64,000 nt of DNA from Lactobacillaceae bacterium L1_55_11 (GCA_029433155.1 JAQYTT010000001.1:62001-126000); one strand, 5' to 3'. Counted from the first letter of the stretch, positions 45,540 through 54,350 are shown. Notes: generated by a model from the sequence alone, not told the origin. Translations and numbers: made by a program.

Positions 45540-47570
45540 ATGTTAACCTACCAAGATTCCCTGGATCAATTGGCCGGGGTGGGGCCCAAGCGTTTGGAAG
45601 CCCTCCACGACCTAAATCTTTTTACAATTGAAGACCTCTTGACCTACTATCCTTTTCGCTACGAGGACCTTGGTAGCCGCCTGCCCAGCCAAACCCTGGA
45701 CGGGGAGAAGGTGACCTTTAAGGGAACGGTTAGCACTGCGCCGGTGGTTCGCCGTTTTGGGAAACGGTCCCAGACCCAGTTTGGCCTGATGGTTGACCGG
45801 GAAAATGTGCGGGTGACCTTCTTTAACCAACCCTGGATGGCTAAAAACATTGAACCGGGCCAGGAGGTGGCCATTTATGGCACTTACAACGCGGCCCGGG
45901 CAGCCCTGACGGCCATTAAGCTAGTTTCGGCAACCACTGATGAGCTCGATCCGATTTATCCGGCCAGCCAGCACATCACGGCCAAGACCATTCGTCAGCT
46001 GATTGAACAGGCCTGGGGCCAGGTGCGCGGTCAACTACCGGATCTGGTGCCAGAGCATCTGCGCCAGAAATATCGTCTCTTAGAACGGAACCAGCAGGTG
46101 GAACAAATGCACTTTCCACCTGACCCCGCCAGTGCCAAAGCGGCCCGGCGCAGTGCGGCCTTCGAAGAATTTTTTGTCTTCCAAATGCGGCTACAACTGC
46201 TAAAGCTGAGCGACCAAGGCTTTGCCGGGGAGGCCATCCATTATGACCAGGAGGCCCTGCAGGACTTTACCAAGCATTTGCCCTTTGAACTGACCGAGGC
46301 CCAAGAACGGGTGGTCGGCGAGATTCTAAAGGACCAGGGGCGGCCAATTCACATGAACCGCCTTCTCCAGGGGGATGTTGGTTCTGGTAAGACGGTCGTT
46401 GCCGCCCTGGCCATGTATGCGGCCATTACCGGTGGGACCCAGGCGGCCCTGATGGCCCCCACGGAAATCCTAGCCCAGCAGCACGCGCGTTCCCTGGCTA
46501 AGCTCTTTGATCAGGTCGGCCTGCCCATCCGGGTGGAACTGCTGACTAGTGGCTTAAAGGCTGCCCAGCGCCGTCAAATTCTAGCTGACCTAGAAGATGG
46601 CGACATTGACCTGGTGGTGGGGACCCACGCCCTCTTACAGCCTGACGTGCACTTTCACCATCTTGGTCTAGCCGTGATTGATGAACAACACCGTTTTGGG
46701 GTGAAACAGCGGGCCGCCCTCCGAGAGGGTGGGGTTAACCCTGACATTTTGGCGATGACGGCCACACCAATTCCGCGGACCCTGTCGATTACCGCCTACG
46801 GAGAAATGGATGTTTCCATTATCGACCAGCTACCTGCCGGCCGACTCCCGATTAAAACCAAGCTCCTATCCCACCGCAGCTGGGACCAGGTTCTCGACTT
46901 TATCCGAACTCAACTAGCCAAAAAGGCCCAGGTTTATGTCGTGACCCCTCTAATTGCTGAATCGGATGCCCTAGACGTGCAAAACGCCGAGGCCCTGCAG
47001 GAAGAATTAGCGGCTGACCTGCCAGATTACCAGGTCGGGCTGATGCACGGCCGCCTAGATAATGATGAAAAGCAGGCCCTGATGACCGCCTTTGAGCAGA
47101 ACCAAATCCAGGTCCTAGTCGCCACCACCGTGGTGGAAGTTGGGGTGGATGTGCCCAACGCGACTGTGATGGTCGTGGTCGATGCCGATCGGTTTGGCCT
47201 AGCCCAGCTTCACCAGCTCCGCGGTCGGGTCGGCCGGGGCAAGCAGCAGTCTTACACCTTGCTAATTGCGGACCCCAAGACCGAATACGGTCGGTCCCGG
47301 CTGGATGCCATGGTAGAAAGCAATGACGGCTTTGTCCTAGCCCAACGTGATTTGGAATTGCGGGGGGCCGGTGATATATTGGGTACCAAGCAGTCGGGCG
47401 TCCCCGACTTTGCGGTCGGTGACCCGGTCAAGGATTTAACAATGATGACCGTGGCCCAGCAGGAGGCCATTGACCTGGTCAGTGACCCTAAATGGGACCA
47501 GAATCCAGATAACCAGGCCCTGGTGAATTACCTGTCTGAAACCATGGCTGGTTACCGACACTTTGATTAA
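45540..47570 (+). CDS. recG: ATP-dependent DNA helicase RecG
   Basis: 676 residues. N-terminal wedge domain (LAGVGPKRLEALHDLNLFTIEDLL; OB fold to ~170), then helicase motifs: I LLQGDVGSGKT, Ia MAPTEILAQQH, II VIDEQHRFGV (DEQH), III MTATPIPRTL, and VI HQLRGRVGRG. It remodels stalled forks and Holliday junctions. The gene lies before plsX-acpP, the usual Bacilli order. The ribosome site is weak. Confidence 0.97.
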   Translation: MLTYQDSLDQLAGVGPKRLEALHDLNLFTIEDLLTYYPFRYEDLGSRLPSQTLDGEKVTFKGTVSTAPVVRRFGKRSQTQFGLMVDRENVRVTFFNQPWMAKNIEPGQEVAIYGTYNAARAALTAIKLVSATTDELDPIYPASQHITAKTIRQLIEQAWGQVRGQLPDLVPEHLRQKYRLLERNQQVEQMHFPPDPASAKAARRSAAFEEFFVFQMRLQLLKLSDQGFAGEAIHYDQEALQDFTKHLPFELTEAQERVVGEILKDQGRPIHMNRLLQGDVGSGKTVVAALAMYAAITGGTQAALMAPTEILAQQHARSLAKLFDQVGLPIRVELLTSGLKAAQRRQILADLEDGDIDLVVGTHALLQPDVHFHHLGLAVIDEQHRFGVKQRAALREGGVNPDILAMTATPIPRTLSITAYGEMDVSIIDQLPAGRLPIKTKLLSHRSWDQVLDFIRTQLAKKAQVYVVTPLIAESDALDVQNAEALQEELAADLPDYQVGLMHGRLDNDEKQALMTAFEQNQIQVLVATTVVEVGVDVPNATVMVVVDADRFGLAQLHQLRGRVGRGKQQSYTLLIADPKTEYGRSRLDAMVESNDGFVLAQRDLELRGAGDILGTKQSGVPDFAVGDPVKDLTMMTVAQQEAIDLVSDPKWDQNPDNQALVNYLSETMAGYRHFD

Positions 47571-47588
47571 ATAAATTGGAGAAAAATA

Positions 47589-48626
47589 ATGATTAAGATT
47601 GCAGTGGATGCCATGGGCGGTGACTTTGCGCCCGCCGAAATCGTCAAGGGGATTGAAATCGCCCGGGACCGTTATCCCGAGCTTGAGTTCCAACTTTACG
47701 GTACCCAGACTGAGGTTGCCCCCTTGGTGGAAAACATGGACCGGATTACGGTGGTGCCAACCACTGAGGTGATTGCTATGGGCGACGAACCAGTTCGGGC
47801 CATGCGCCAGAAGAAGGATTCTTCCCTAGTCCAGGCGGCTAACGCTGTCAAGGATGGTCGGGCCGACGCCCTCTTTAGTGCCGGTAATACCGGCGCCCTG
47901 CTTTCCAGTGCCATCTTTATTGTGGGCCGGATTAAGGGGGTTGAACGGCCAGCCCTGGCCACGGCCATGCCTAGCTTCGATGGTCCTAACAATCAGTTTG
48001 TTTTCATGGACCTTGGGGCTAACGCTGAAAATAAGCCCAGCCACCTTTACCAGTACGGTATCTTGGGTAGCTTCTATGCTTCCCATGTTCTGGGTATCAA
48101 AGATCCCCGTGTCCGGCTGTTAAACAACGGGGCCGAGGAAGATAAGGGCGATGAAGTCCACAAGGAAGCCCACCAGCTGATGAAGCAGGGAACTGCCTAT
48201 AACTTTGTCGGTAACATTGAATCCCGTGAATTGATGGCCGGCACGGCTGACGTCGTGGTTGCGGATGGCTTTTCTGGTAACGCCGCTCTAAAGGCCATGG
48301 AAGGCACGGCTTTGACCATGCTCCAAGAAATTAAAAAGGCCATTATGAGTACTGGCCTGCGCGGTAAGTTGGGTGGCCTGCTCTTAAAGCCGGCCTTTAA
48401 GAAGGTGGCCAAGGAACTCGACTTTAACCAGGCCGGCGGTGCCGTGGTCTTGGGTGTCAAGGCTCCAGTGGTTAAGACCCACGGGTCAGCCAAGGCACCG
48501 GCAGTCGCCAATACCATGGGCCAAATTCAAACCATGGTTAAGGGAAACCTGATTTCGGATGTAACCCAGTTTATCAGCGAAAATAGTGAGGCCCTGAAGG
48601 TTAAAAAGACCGATGACCAGGCCTGA
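47589..48626 (+). CDS. plsX: phosphate acyltransferase PlsX
   Basis: 345 residues. IAVDAMGGDFAP at the start, DALFSAGNTGALLSSA, and VVADGFSGNAALK are characteristic. It converts acyl-ACP to acyl-phosphate for phospholipid synthesis by PlsY. TTGGAG precedes the ATG 19 bases after recG, so they are co-transcribed; acpP follows. Confidence 0.97.
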   Translation: MIKIAVDAMGGDFAPAEIVKGIEIARDRYPELEFQLYGTQTEVAPLVENMDRITVVPTTEVIAMGDEPVRAMRQKKDSSLVQAANAVKDGRADALFSAGNTGALLSSAIFIVGRIKGVERPALATAMPSFDGPNNQFVFMDLGANAENKPSHLYQYGILGSFYASHVLGIKDPRVRLLNNGAEEDKGDEVHKEAHQLMKQGTAYNFVGNIESRELMAGTADVVVADGFSGNAALKAMEGTALTMLQEIKKAIMSTGLRGKLGGLLLKPAFKKVAKELDFNQAGGAVVLGVKAPVVKTHGSAKAPAVANTMGQIQTMVKGNLISDVTQFISENSEALKVKKTDDQA

Positions 48627-48680
48627 TTATGTCCTGATTATGTTATGATATGAGCAGACAAATCTTAGAGGAGAGATAAC

Positions 48681-48932
48681 ATGAAGCTCGATAAAGAAGC
48701 GATTTACAACAAGTTGGCGGATGAGGTCGCAACCCGGTTTGATCTAAAGCGGGACCAGATTACTCCTAATCTGAACTTCACCACCGACGTAAACGCTGAT
48801 TCGATTGATTTTGTGGAATTGGTACTCGAGGTCGAGGATATGTTCGATATCGAAATTCCAGATGATGATGTCAGCAAGCTGGCCACCCTGCAAAACACGG
48901 TGGACTACGTTTACGACCATCAAAAGGACTAA
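48681..48932 (+). CDS. acpP: acyl carrier protein
   Basis: 83 residues, acidic. The 4'-phosphopantetheine serine is in VNADSIDFVELVLEVED (usual DSLD is DSID). FDIEIPDDDVSKLATLQNTVDYV is the conserved helix III region. Carries growing acyl chains; its acyl form is the substrate of PlsX encoded just upstream. AGAGGAG precedes the ATG. Confidence 0.95.
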   Translation: MKLDKEAIYNKLADEVATRFDLKRDQITPNLNFTTDVNADSIDFVELVLEVEDMFDIEIPDDDVSKLATLQNTVDYVYDHQKD

Positions 48933-48944
48933 ATTGAGTAATCG

Positions 48945-48974
48945 GCGTGCTGGTCTTTGACTAGCACGTTTTTA
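48945..48974 (+). terminator. terminator after acpP
   Basis: CGTGCTGGTC, loop TTT, GACTAGCACG, then TTTTTA; one G-T pair. Confidence 0.85.
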
Positions 48975-48989
48975 TATTGAGGAATTACC

Positions 48990-49463
48990 ATGACTGATGA
49001 CCAGCTTCAAACCTACGTTGAGCAGCTGTCACAAACCTACTTTGGTCGGCCTTTTACCCACCGGGCAACTTTTAACAACCGCTTGAGGACGACGGGCGGG
49101 CGCTACCTGCTGGCCAACCATAACTTGGAGTTCAACCCCAAGATGCAAAACCTGCCAGCCTTTGCCGGCATCGTTAAGCACGAGCTCTGCCACTACCACC
49201 TGCACCTTTTAGGACGGGGATACCGGCACCGGGATGCGGATTTTAAGGCCCTGCTCAAACAAGTCGGTGGGGATCGTTATGCGCCCACTCTGGCCAACCA
49301 AGCGCAAAAGACCTACTGGCATTACCGCTGTGCTGCCGGCCATGATCTCTACCGCCGTCGGCGGATTAATACCAAGCGCTATGTTTGCGGCCAGTGCCAC
49401 CGGCCGTTAACCCAGGTCGGGCAGGTCAAAGCCGACCAAATTGGAGGACGCCAACATGCTTAA
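48990..49463 (+). CDS. SprT-like metalloprotein
   Basis: 157 residues. The zinc site is IVKHELCHYHLH (HExxH with a following histidine). A C-terminal zinc ribbon uses YRCAAGHDLYRRRR and YVCGQCHRPL. This is the bacterial SprT-family (YdcK type) layout. Related eukaryotic Spartan proteins degrade DNA-protein crosslinks; the bacterial role is unproven. TTGAGGAA precedes ATG 48990. Confidence 0.88.
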   Translation: MTDDQLQTYVEQLSQTYFGRPFTHRATFNNRLRTTGGRYLLANHNLEFNPKMQNLPAFAGIVKHELCHYHLHLLGRGYRHRDADFKALLKQVGGDRYAPTLANQAQKTYWHYRCAAGHDLYRRRRINTKRYVCGQCHRPLTQVGQVKADQIGGRQHA

Positions 49464-49683
49464 TCTGATTTTTAAAATTTTGCTGGGGGTCCTGGCAGTC
49501 TTTGGCTTCCTAGTCCTGATTTTCCTCGGGCGAGGGTATCACTGGGCCGGTTGGGTTGAGCTTCTGTCACTGTTAGGATGGTTGGTCCTCATCAACCTAG
49601 CCTATATTTACCTTTATGTCCGGCAAACCCGGTCGCAGTTGGCACAGGAGGTTGAAAACGAGGGGGACGGGAAGGCCGAATGA
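49456..49683 (+). CDS. small two-helix membrane protein
   Basis: 75 residues from ATG 49456, eight bases behind GGAGG and overlapping sprT by 8 bases. Two membrane spans (about 5-25 and 33-53), then a short charged tail ending EVENEGDGKAE. No known family recognised. The AT-rich promoter of ccpA follows at once. Confidence 0.65.
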   Translation: MLNLIFKILLGVLAVFGFLVLIFLGRGYHWAGWVELLSLLGWLVLINLAYIYLYVRQTRSQLAQEVENEGDGKAE

Positions 49684-49684
49684 T

Positions 49685-49698
49685 TGTAAGCGGTTGCA
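49685..49698 (+). promoter_or_regulatory. cre site in the ccpA promoter
   Basis: TGTAAGCGGTTGCA fits the CcpA operator consensus TGNAANCGNTNNCA at every fixed position. It overlaps the likely -35. Confidence 0.8.
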
Positions 49699-49721
49699 AA
49701 CTGAGCCGGTTTTGCTATACT
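49694..49721 (+). promoter_or_regulatory. ccpA promoter
   Basis: TTGCAA (49694-49699), 16 bases, TATACT (49716-49721). The cre overlaps the -35, so CcpA should repress its own gene. Confidence 0.6.
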
Positions 49722-49772
49722 GACCACAGTTAAACTTTCTGACATTGACATTACTTGATAGGGAGAACAGCC

Positions 49773-50789
49773 ATGGCCGGCAAGAAAGCCCACGCTACAA
49801 TTTATGACGTTGCCAACCAGGTCGGGGTCTCCCTGGCCACGGTTTCTCGAGTGGTCAATGGCAGTAACAGTGTGCGGGATTCAACCCGTCAAAAAGTGCT
49901 AGCCGCCATTGCTGAGTTGGGCTACCAGCCTAATGCCGTTGCTCGGGGCTTAGCTTCCAAGAAGACCACCACCATCGGGGTGGTCATGCCAGATGTCACT
50001 AACCAGTTTTATGCCGAACTAACCCGGGGCATTGATGATGTGGCTAACATGTACCACTACGATGTCTTGTTAACCAACACTGACGATGACCCAGCCCGCG
50101 AGGTCATGGCCATTAACAACCTGTCCAACAAGCAGGTTGATGGCATGATTTTCATGGACAATGAGCTCGACGAGCGCATTCTAAAGTCATTACAAGCCCT
50201 CAATATCCCGGTCGTTTTGGCTGGGGCGGTTGCCGATGTCGACAGCCTACCCAGTGTCAACATTGACTACCTGGACGCCTTTCGCGAGGTCACCAGTCAA
50301 ATGTTGACCCATGGTCATGAAAAGGTCGCCCTGGTCACTGACAGCCTGGACCGGGCCATTAACCGTAGTTACCGTCTGAAAGGCTACCAGGTGGCCCTGG
50401 CCGACCAGCAGGTATCCTACGATGAGCACCTGGTCTTTGACTGTATCCGGGACTACCAGGACGGCTATGCCCTGGCACCGGAAATCATTGCGGCCGGTGC
50501 GACCGCGATTGTGGTCTATGACGACGAGGTAGCCCTAGGAATTCTGAACTATTTTAATGATCAGGGGCTGCAGGTGCCAGCTGACTTTGAAATCATCACC
50601 GCCAACAATACCAACTACAGCGTGGTCGCCCGACCTCAGCTCACCGCCATTGGCCAGCCTAAGTATGACATTGGCGCGGTCGCCATGCGGATGCTAACCA
50701 AGTTGATGGATAACCAAAATTTAAACGAACGTCAGGTTTTCTTACCACACACCATGGTCTGGCGCCAAACTACCAAGCAGTCGAAGTGA
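49773..50789 (+). CDS. ccpA: catabolite control protein A
   Basis: 338 residues from ATG 49773 (AGGGAG upstream). LacI-type helix-turn-helix TIYDVANQVGVSLATVSRVVNGS and hinge YQPNAVARGLASKKTTTIGVV (seen as ARGLASKKTTTIG) are nearly diagnostic of CcpA. The periplasmic-binding-like core follows, with conserved ITANNTNYSVVARPQLTAIGQP. With HPr-Ser46-P it controls carbon use by binding cre sites; one lies in its own promoter. Confidence 0.93.
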   Translation: MAGKKAHATIYDVANQVGVSLATVSRVVNGSNSVRDSTRQKVLAAIAELGYQPNAVARGLASKKTTTIGVVMPDVTNQFYAELTRGIDDVANMYHYDVLLTNTDDDPAREVMAINNLSNKQVDGMIFMDNELDERILKSLQALNIPVVLAGAVADVDSLPSVNIDYLDAFREVTSQMLTHGHEKVALVTDSLDRAINRSYRLKGYQVALADQQVSYDEHLVFDCIRDYQDGYALAPEIIAAGATAIVVYDDEVALGILNYFNDQGLQVPADFEIITANNTNYSVVARPQLTAIGQPKYDIGAVAMRMLTKLMDNQNLNERQVFLPHTMVWRQTTKQSK

Positions 50790-50827
50790 ATCGGCTGCTT
50801 TTTACTTGCATTTTTCCTCGATACAGA

Positions 50828-50859
50828 TTAGAATGGTTATAAGTTAAGAATCATTATAA
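50828..50859 (+). promoter_or_regulatory. two Fur/PerR-like boxes before the MFS gene
   Basis: TTAGAATGGTTATAA (50828-50842) and TAAGAATCATTATAA (50845-50859). The second is a 7-1-7 inverted repeat with a single mismatched pair, close to the PerR consensus and to box B at 3237. They lie 35-66 bases before the start codon. Confidence 0.5.
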
Positions 50860-50893
50860 ATTAGATTAAATTTTAAAAAGATTGAGGTTACAG

Positions 50894-52249
50894 ATGTTTA
50901 AGAATCTACGTCAATTGAATCGTTTTTCCTTGTTGTTGTTGGCGATTGCCTTCGTCATGTCGATTAGCCAGTCGACCATGACCACCGCTTATCCAATCTT
51001 AATGCAGCACTTCCACGTTGATGCTAGCGTGGTGCAGTGGTTAACGACCGGTTTCATGATTGCGATGACCTTGATGATGCCCCTTAGTCCCTGGCTAATG
51101 GATAATGTCCCCTTAAAGCGTCTTTTAAATGGGATTGTTGCAGTCTTCTTGCTGGGGACGGCGATTGCCATGGTTACGCCGGTCTTTGCTGGCATTATTA
51201 TCGGCCGTCTTTTAGAAGGACTGGCCGTGGGGGCCCTCTTTCCAACTTACCAAGCCTTAATTATTGAAAACACACCGGTTGAAAAGCGGGGGGTCAGCAT
51301 GGGTATTGTTGGCCTGGTCATGGGTTCGGCCCTAGCCGTTGGTCCAATTGTTTCCGGCTTTGTCCTCCAACTGGAATCTTGGCGCTGGCTTTTTATCATT
51401 TTCTTCGTGATTCTCTTAGTTCTGATTGTTTCCTTGCAGGGACAGATTAAGCAGAGCCACAAGATTCAGCCCAGTGGTTTTGATTTCTGGTCAGCCCTGC
51501 TCTTGCTGGGCTTTGGTGGTATCCTATATACGGTTTCCATCCTGCCTGACACGGGTCTGAGCCTGAGCTGGTACCTTTATTTGGTAGTGAGTTTGGCTGT
51601 TTTGGTGGCCTTCATTGTCCGCCAGCTCCGCCTCAAGCATCCATTCTTGAACTTGTCAGTTTTTGAGTACCACGGCTACCTGCCTGCGATGCTGCTAACC
51701 GGGATTTCTTATTCTGGTTTGATTACCACCACGGTTTTGATGCCTTTGTACTACCAGCGGATTTTCCACCTGGCCCCATTCTGGTCAGGATTGTTGATGG
51801 TACCAGCAGCAGCTTTCTTGAGTTTGCTGAATCCTCGGGCCGGGGCCCTGCTAAACCGAATTGGTCTGCGGCGCCTGGTTGTGATTGGTACGACCATGAT
51901 GATTGTCGGTTATGCGGCGCTGGCCCTAGCCGGCACTGGTAGCATTATTGTGGGCGTGATTGCGGCCATGCTCCTAGAAGGTGGCAATGCCTTTATCATG
52001 ATGCCATCACTAACCTTCGCTAACGATGCCCTGCCAGATAACTTGGTGCCTCACGGAACGGCTATCATTACCACCATGCGCCAGTTCATCGGAGCCGGTA
52101 GTATCGTGGTCGCCACCCTGTTGATTACTAGCTTCAACGCGCACCTGAACTACGGTGCGGCCCTGTCTCACACGGCCGCTTGGTTCATCCTAATTCCGGT
52201 GCTGGGTCTGCTCTTAGCTACCCAGTTGAAAAAACGAATCAAGGCCTAA
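50894..52249 (+). CDS. MFS transporter, DHA2-type (EmrB/QacA-like)
   Basis: 451 residues from ATG 50894, six bases behind GAGG; the TTG at 50882 is unlikely. About 14 membrane helices. Typical DHA2 features: LLLLAIAFVMSISQSTMTTAYP in helix 1 and WLTTGFMIAMTLMMPLSPWLMD, with GRLLEGLAVGALFPTYQALI in helix 4 and motif C-like GLVMGSALAVGPIVSGFVL. Probably a proton-driven exporter of toxic compounds; the Fur/PerR-like boxes upstream suggest link to metal or peroxide stress. Confidence 0.85.
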   Translation: MFKNLRQLNRFSLLLLAIAFVMSISQSTMTTAYPILMQHFHVDASVVQWLTTGFMIAMTLMMPLSPWLMDNVPLKRLLNGIVAVFLLGTAIAMVTPVFAGIIIGRLLEGLAVGALFPTYQALIIENTPVEKRGVSMGIVGLVMGSALAVGPIVSGFVLQLESWRWLFIIFFVILLVLIVSLQGQIKQSHKIQPSGFDFWSALLLLGFGGILYTVSILPDTGLSLSWYLYLVVSLAVLVAFIVRQLRLKHPFLNLSVFEYHGYLPAMLLTGISYSGLITTTVLMPLYYQRIFHLAPFWSGLLMVPAAAFLSLLNPRAGALLNRIGLRRLVVIGTTMMIVGYAALALAGTGSIIVGVIAAMLLEGGNAFIMMPSLTFANDALPDNLVPHGTAIITTMRQFIGAGSIVVATLLITSFNAHLNYGAALSHTAAWFILIPVLGLLLATQLKKRIKA

Positions 52250-52319
52250 ATCGGCTTTTATGTTTAAAGGCGACTATGCTATCATATTCATTAAACAGTT
52301 ATAAAAGGGGATGCAATTT

Positions 52320-52514
52320 ATGGCAACTTTACGTGACGGATCTAAAGAAAATCGCGAATCTTTCGAAAAGGCTAAGGACAAGCACGCTGAAGAGCACGCT
52401 GCCGAAGCTCATGAGCACAAGGATGACGTTGACATTGAGCACGCTGAACACAAGGATGCGCGTTACAACAACGAAGATTTTGAAAAAGAAGAAAAGTATT
52501 TCGAAGGACACTAA
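52320..52514 (+). CDS. small His- and acid-rich protein
   Basis: 64 residues from ATG 52320, eight bases after AAGGGGA (the ATG at 52311 abuts that site). There are seven histidines and 21 acidic residues, concentrated in a repeat-like stretch (HAEEHAAEAHEHKDDVD, IEHAEHKDAR), with no cysteine or tryptophan. It is likely disordered or helical and could bind divalent metal. Not a family I recognise. Followed two bases later by another small charged gene. Confidence 0.7.
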   Translation: MATLRDGSKENRESFEKAKDKHAEEHAAEAHEHKDDVDIEHAEHKDARYNNEDFEKEEKYFEGH

Positions 52515-52516
52515 TT

Positions 52517-52654
52517 ATGGAAAAGAAGCACGAATTTGAAGCGGCTGATGCCCGCGAAGCTGAAGATGCTAAGCGCCAGGCAGAGCGTCTAGAAAAGCAA
52601 TCTGAATTCGTTGAGTCTTCCCACGAGAGTCGTGAAAAGGCTGACGAAGACTAA
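52517..52654 (+). CDS. small charged protein, partner of the preceding gene
   Basis: 45 residues, MEKKHEFEAADAREAEDAK onward to REKADED. AAGGA lies eight bases before ATG 52517, inside the end of the previous gene. Almost all charged or polar residues with heptad-like spacing, suggesting a single coiled helix. A good terminator follows the stop. The conserved spacing and ribosome site support a real gene despite its size. Unknown function. Confidence 0.6.
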   Translation: MEKKHEFEAADAREAEDAKRQAERLEKQSEFVESSHESREKADED

Positions 52655-52664
52655 TTTGTCAGGA

Positions 52665-52690
52665 AAAGACCGCCCACAGGCGGCCTTTTT
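52665..52690 (+). terminator. terminator after the small charged pair
   Basis: AAAGACCGCC, loop CACA, GGCGGCCTTT, then TTTT; one mismatch in the stem. Confidence 0.85.
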
Positions 52691-52735
52691 TATGGGTGAA
52701 CTGCTAAAACAGGGTAGGACCTCTAGGAGGGTAAC

Positions 52736-53371
52736 GTGGTTAAGAAACCATTAGTCATTGGCATAACTGGTGGATCAGGTTCCGGGAAAACGACCGTTTC
52801 TCAGGCCCTGGTTAAGCGCCTGGCCATTCATAATCCAATTTTGCTGCAGCAGGATTCCTATTACCGCGACCAGTCTGACAAGCCCATGGCTGAGCGGGCC
52901 CTGGTTAACTATGACCACCCGGACTCCTTTGAAACTGATCTTTTTGTTTCTGACCTGGCCCAGTTAATTGACCATCATGCCATTGATAAGCCAGTTTATG
53001 ACTATGCCCACCACACCCGGGCCAAGGAAACCATCCATGTCCGGCCGGCAGACGTGATTATCGTTGATGGGGTCTTACTCTTTAATGACCGGCGGGTCCG
53101 CGACCTGCTGGATTTGAAAGTTTACGTCGATACCGATGATGACATTCGTTTCATTCGCCGTCTGCAGCGCGATACCCGTGAACGGGGGCGAACGGTCGAT
53201 GGGGTGATTGAGCAGTACTTAGCCACCGTTAAACCCATGCACCACCAGTTCGTGGAACCGACCAAGCGCTATGCCGATATCATTGTGCCGGAAGGCGGTC
53301 AGAACTTCGTGGCCATTGACATGTTAATGAACCAAGCCCTGGCCATTGTGGCCGCACAAAAGGACCGTTGA
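52736..53371 (+). CDS. udk: uridine kinase
   Basis: 211 residues, GTG start behind AGGAGGG. P-loop GITGGSGSGKTTVS, LLQQDSYYRD substrate region, NYDHPDSFETD, and the arginine-rich lid RRLQRDTRERGR are typical. Phosphorylates uridine and cytidine to the monophosphates (pyrimidine salvage). Single gene with a strong terminator overlapping its stop codon. Confidence 0.96.
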   Translation: MVKKPLVIGITGGSGSGKTTVSQALVKRLAIHNPILLQQDSYYRDQSDKPMAERALVNYDHPDSFETDLFVSDLAQLIDHHAIDKPVYDYAHHTRAKETIHVRPADVIIVDGVLLFNDRRVRDLLDLKVYVDTDDDIRFIRRLQRDTRERGRTVDGVIEQYLATVKPMHHQFVEPTKRYADIIVPEGGQNFVAIDMLMNQALAIVAAQKDR

Positions 53372-53389
53372 TACCAACGGTCCTTTTTT
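53358..53389. terminator. bidirectional terminator between udk and the RpiR gene
   Basis: AAAGGACCGTTG, loop ATAC, CAACGGTCCTTTTTT; the stem contains the udk stop codon. Confidence 0.93.
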
Positions 53390-53398
53390 ATGTGTTAT

Positions 53399-54250
53399 TT
53401 AATTCAGGCGGGTGTTTTCAATGACATCCCGCATGGTATCAACCACGGCCTGGGTCTTGTGGGGTAGCTGGGAGCCCACCAGGGTGAAGAGGGTATCAAT
53501 AATCGTGATTTGAGCGATTAAGGAACTCATCGATTCTGACCGGAAGTTGACCTCATCAGCCAGGGACAGGAGGACCAAGTCGGCTAGCTGGGCCAAAGGC
53601 GAGTCGGCAAAGGAAGTGATGGCGATGAACTTAACCCCGTTTTCCTTGAGTTTGTTGGCGACTAGGAGGGTGTCCTTGTTCCGGCCAGAGTGGGAAATCA
53701 CTACGGCCGTGTCACTGTCTGTTAACTTAACGGCCTGCATCAGCTGGATATCATAATCGGGGTGGGAAATAACGTCAATTGGCGTCCGCAAGAACTTATG
53801 GTAGGCGTTAAAGGCAACCAGGGAAGAACCACCAATCCCAAAGAAACCGACCCGGTGGGCCTGAATTAACCAACGCGAGGCGGTTTCAAGGTCAGCGGCC
53901 TTTAGGTTTTCGGCGGTGAGGTCTAGGGCGTTTTTAGCCCCTTGGAAGACCTTTTTGGTAATGGCGGCGGTGTTGTCGCTATCGCTGATTTCACCGAAGA
54001 GATCGACTGGCGGGTTTTGAGTGGCCAGACTGGCCATAGCCAGAGAAAATTCACGGTAGGAGTCAAAGCCAATTTTTTTAACGAAGCGGGAAATCGTAGA
54101 GGTTGAGACGCCAGTCCGGTCGGCCATTTCCTTAATCGTCAGTTCACCGGCCAGGTTCTTTTGCTTTAATAAGAAGGCAACCAGTTTCGCCTCAGTGCCC
54201 TTGCTGTGGTGTTGTTGCAGGTGTAATTGCTGGAGGATGTTATTGGCCAT
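53399..54250 (-). CDS. RpiR-family regulator of the gluconate locus
   Basis: 283 residues from ATG 54250; a TTG eight codons earlier is less likely. The N-terminal helix-turn-helix reads TIKEMADRTGVSTSTISRFVKKIGFDSYREF, recognised by GVSTSTISRFVKKIGF. The C-terminal SIS sugar-phosphate domain starts near residue 115 (RVGFFGIGGSSLVAFNAYHKF) and has VVISHSGRNKDTL. It faces gnd across 143 bases containing two TGAAAA-type boxes, so it probably controls gnd and perhaps gntK-gntP and itself, with 6-phosphogluconate as a plausible ligand (inference). Confidence 0.88.
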   Translation of the reverse strand: MANNILQQLHLQQHHSKGTEAKLVAFLLKQKNLAGELTIKEMADRTGVSTSTISRFVKKIGFDSYREFSLAMASLATQNPPVDLFGEISDSDNTAAITKKVFQGAKNALDLTAENLKAADLETASRWLIQAHRVGFFGIGGSSLVAFNAYHKFLRTPIDVISHPDYDIQLMQAVKLTDSDTAVVISHSGRNKDTLLVANKLKENGVKFIAITSFADSPLAQLADLVLLSLADEVNFRSESMSSLIAQITIIDTLFTLVGSQLPHKTQAVVDTMRDVIENTRLN

Positions 54251-54297
54251 CGTTAACGTCAAAGCCTTTCCCAAGAATAAAATAACTATACAAGATT

Positions 54298-54344
54298 AGA
54301 AAATGTTTTTCAATAATTGGCTTGCATAGTGAAAAATATTTTCA
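54298..54344. promoter_or_regulatory. two candidate RpiR operators
   Basis: TGAAAAATATTTTCA (54330-54344) and, on the opposite strand, TGAAAAACATTTTCT (54312-54298) agree at 13 of 15 positions. Both are near-palindromic. The first fills the spacer of the gnd promoter up to its -10. Confidence 0.6.
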
Positions 54345-54350
54345 TATAAT
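54322..54350 (+). promoter_or_regulatory. gnd promoter
   Basis: TTGCAT (54322-54327), 17 bases, TATAAT (54345-54350). Confidence 0.75.
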
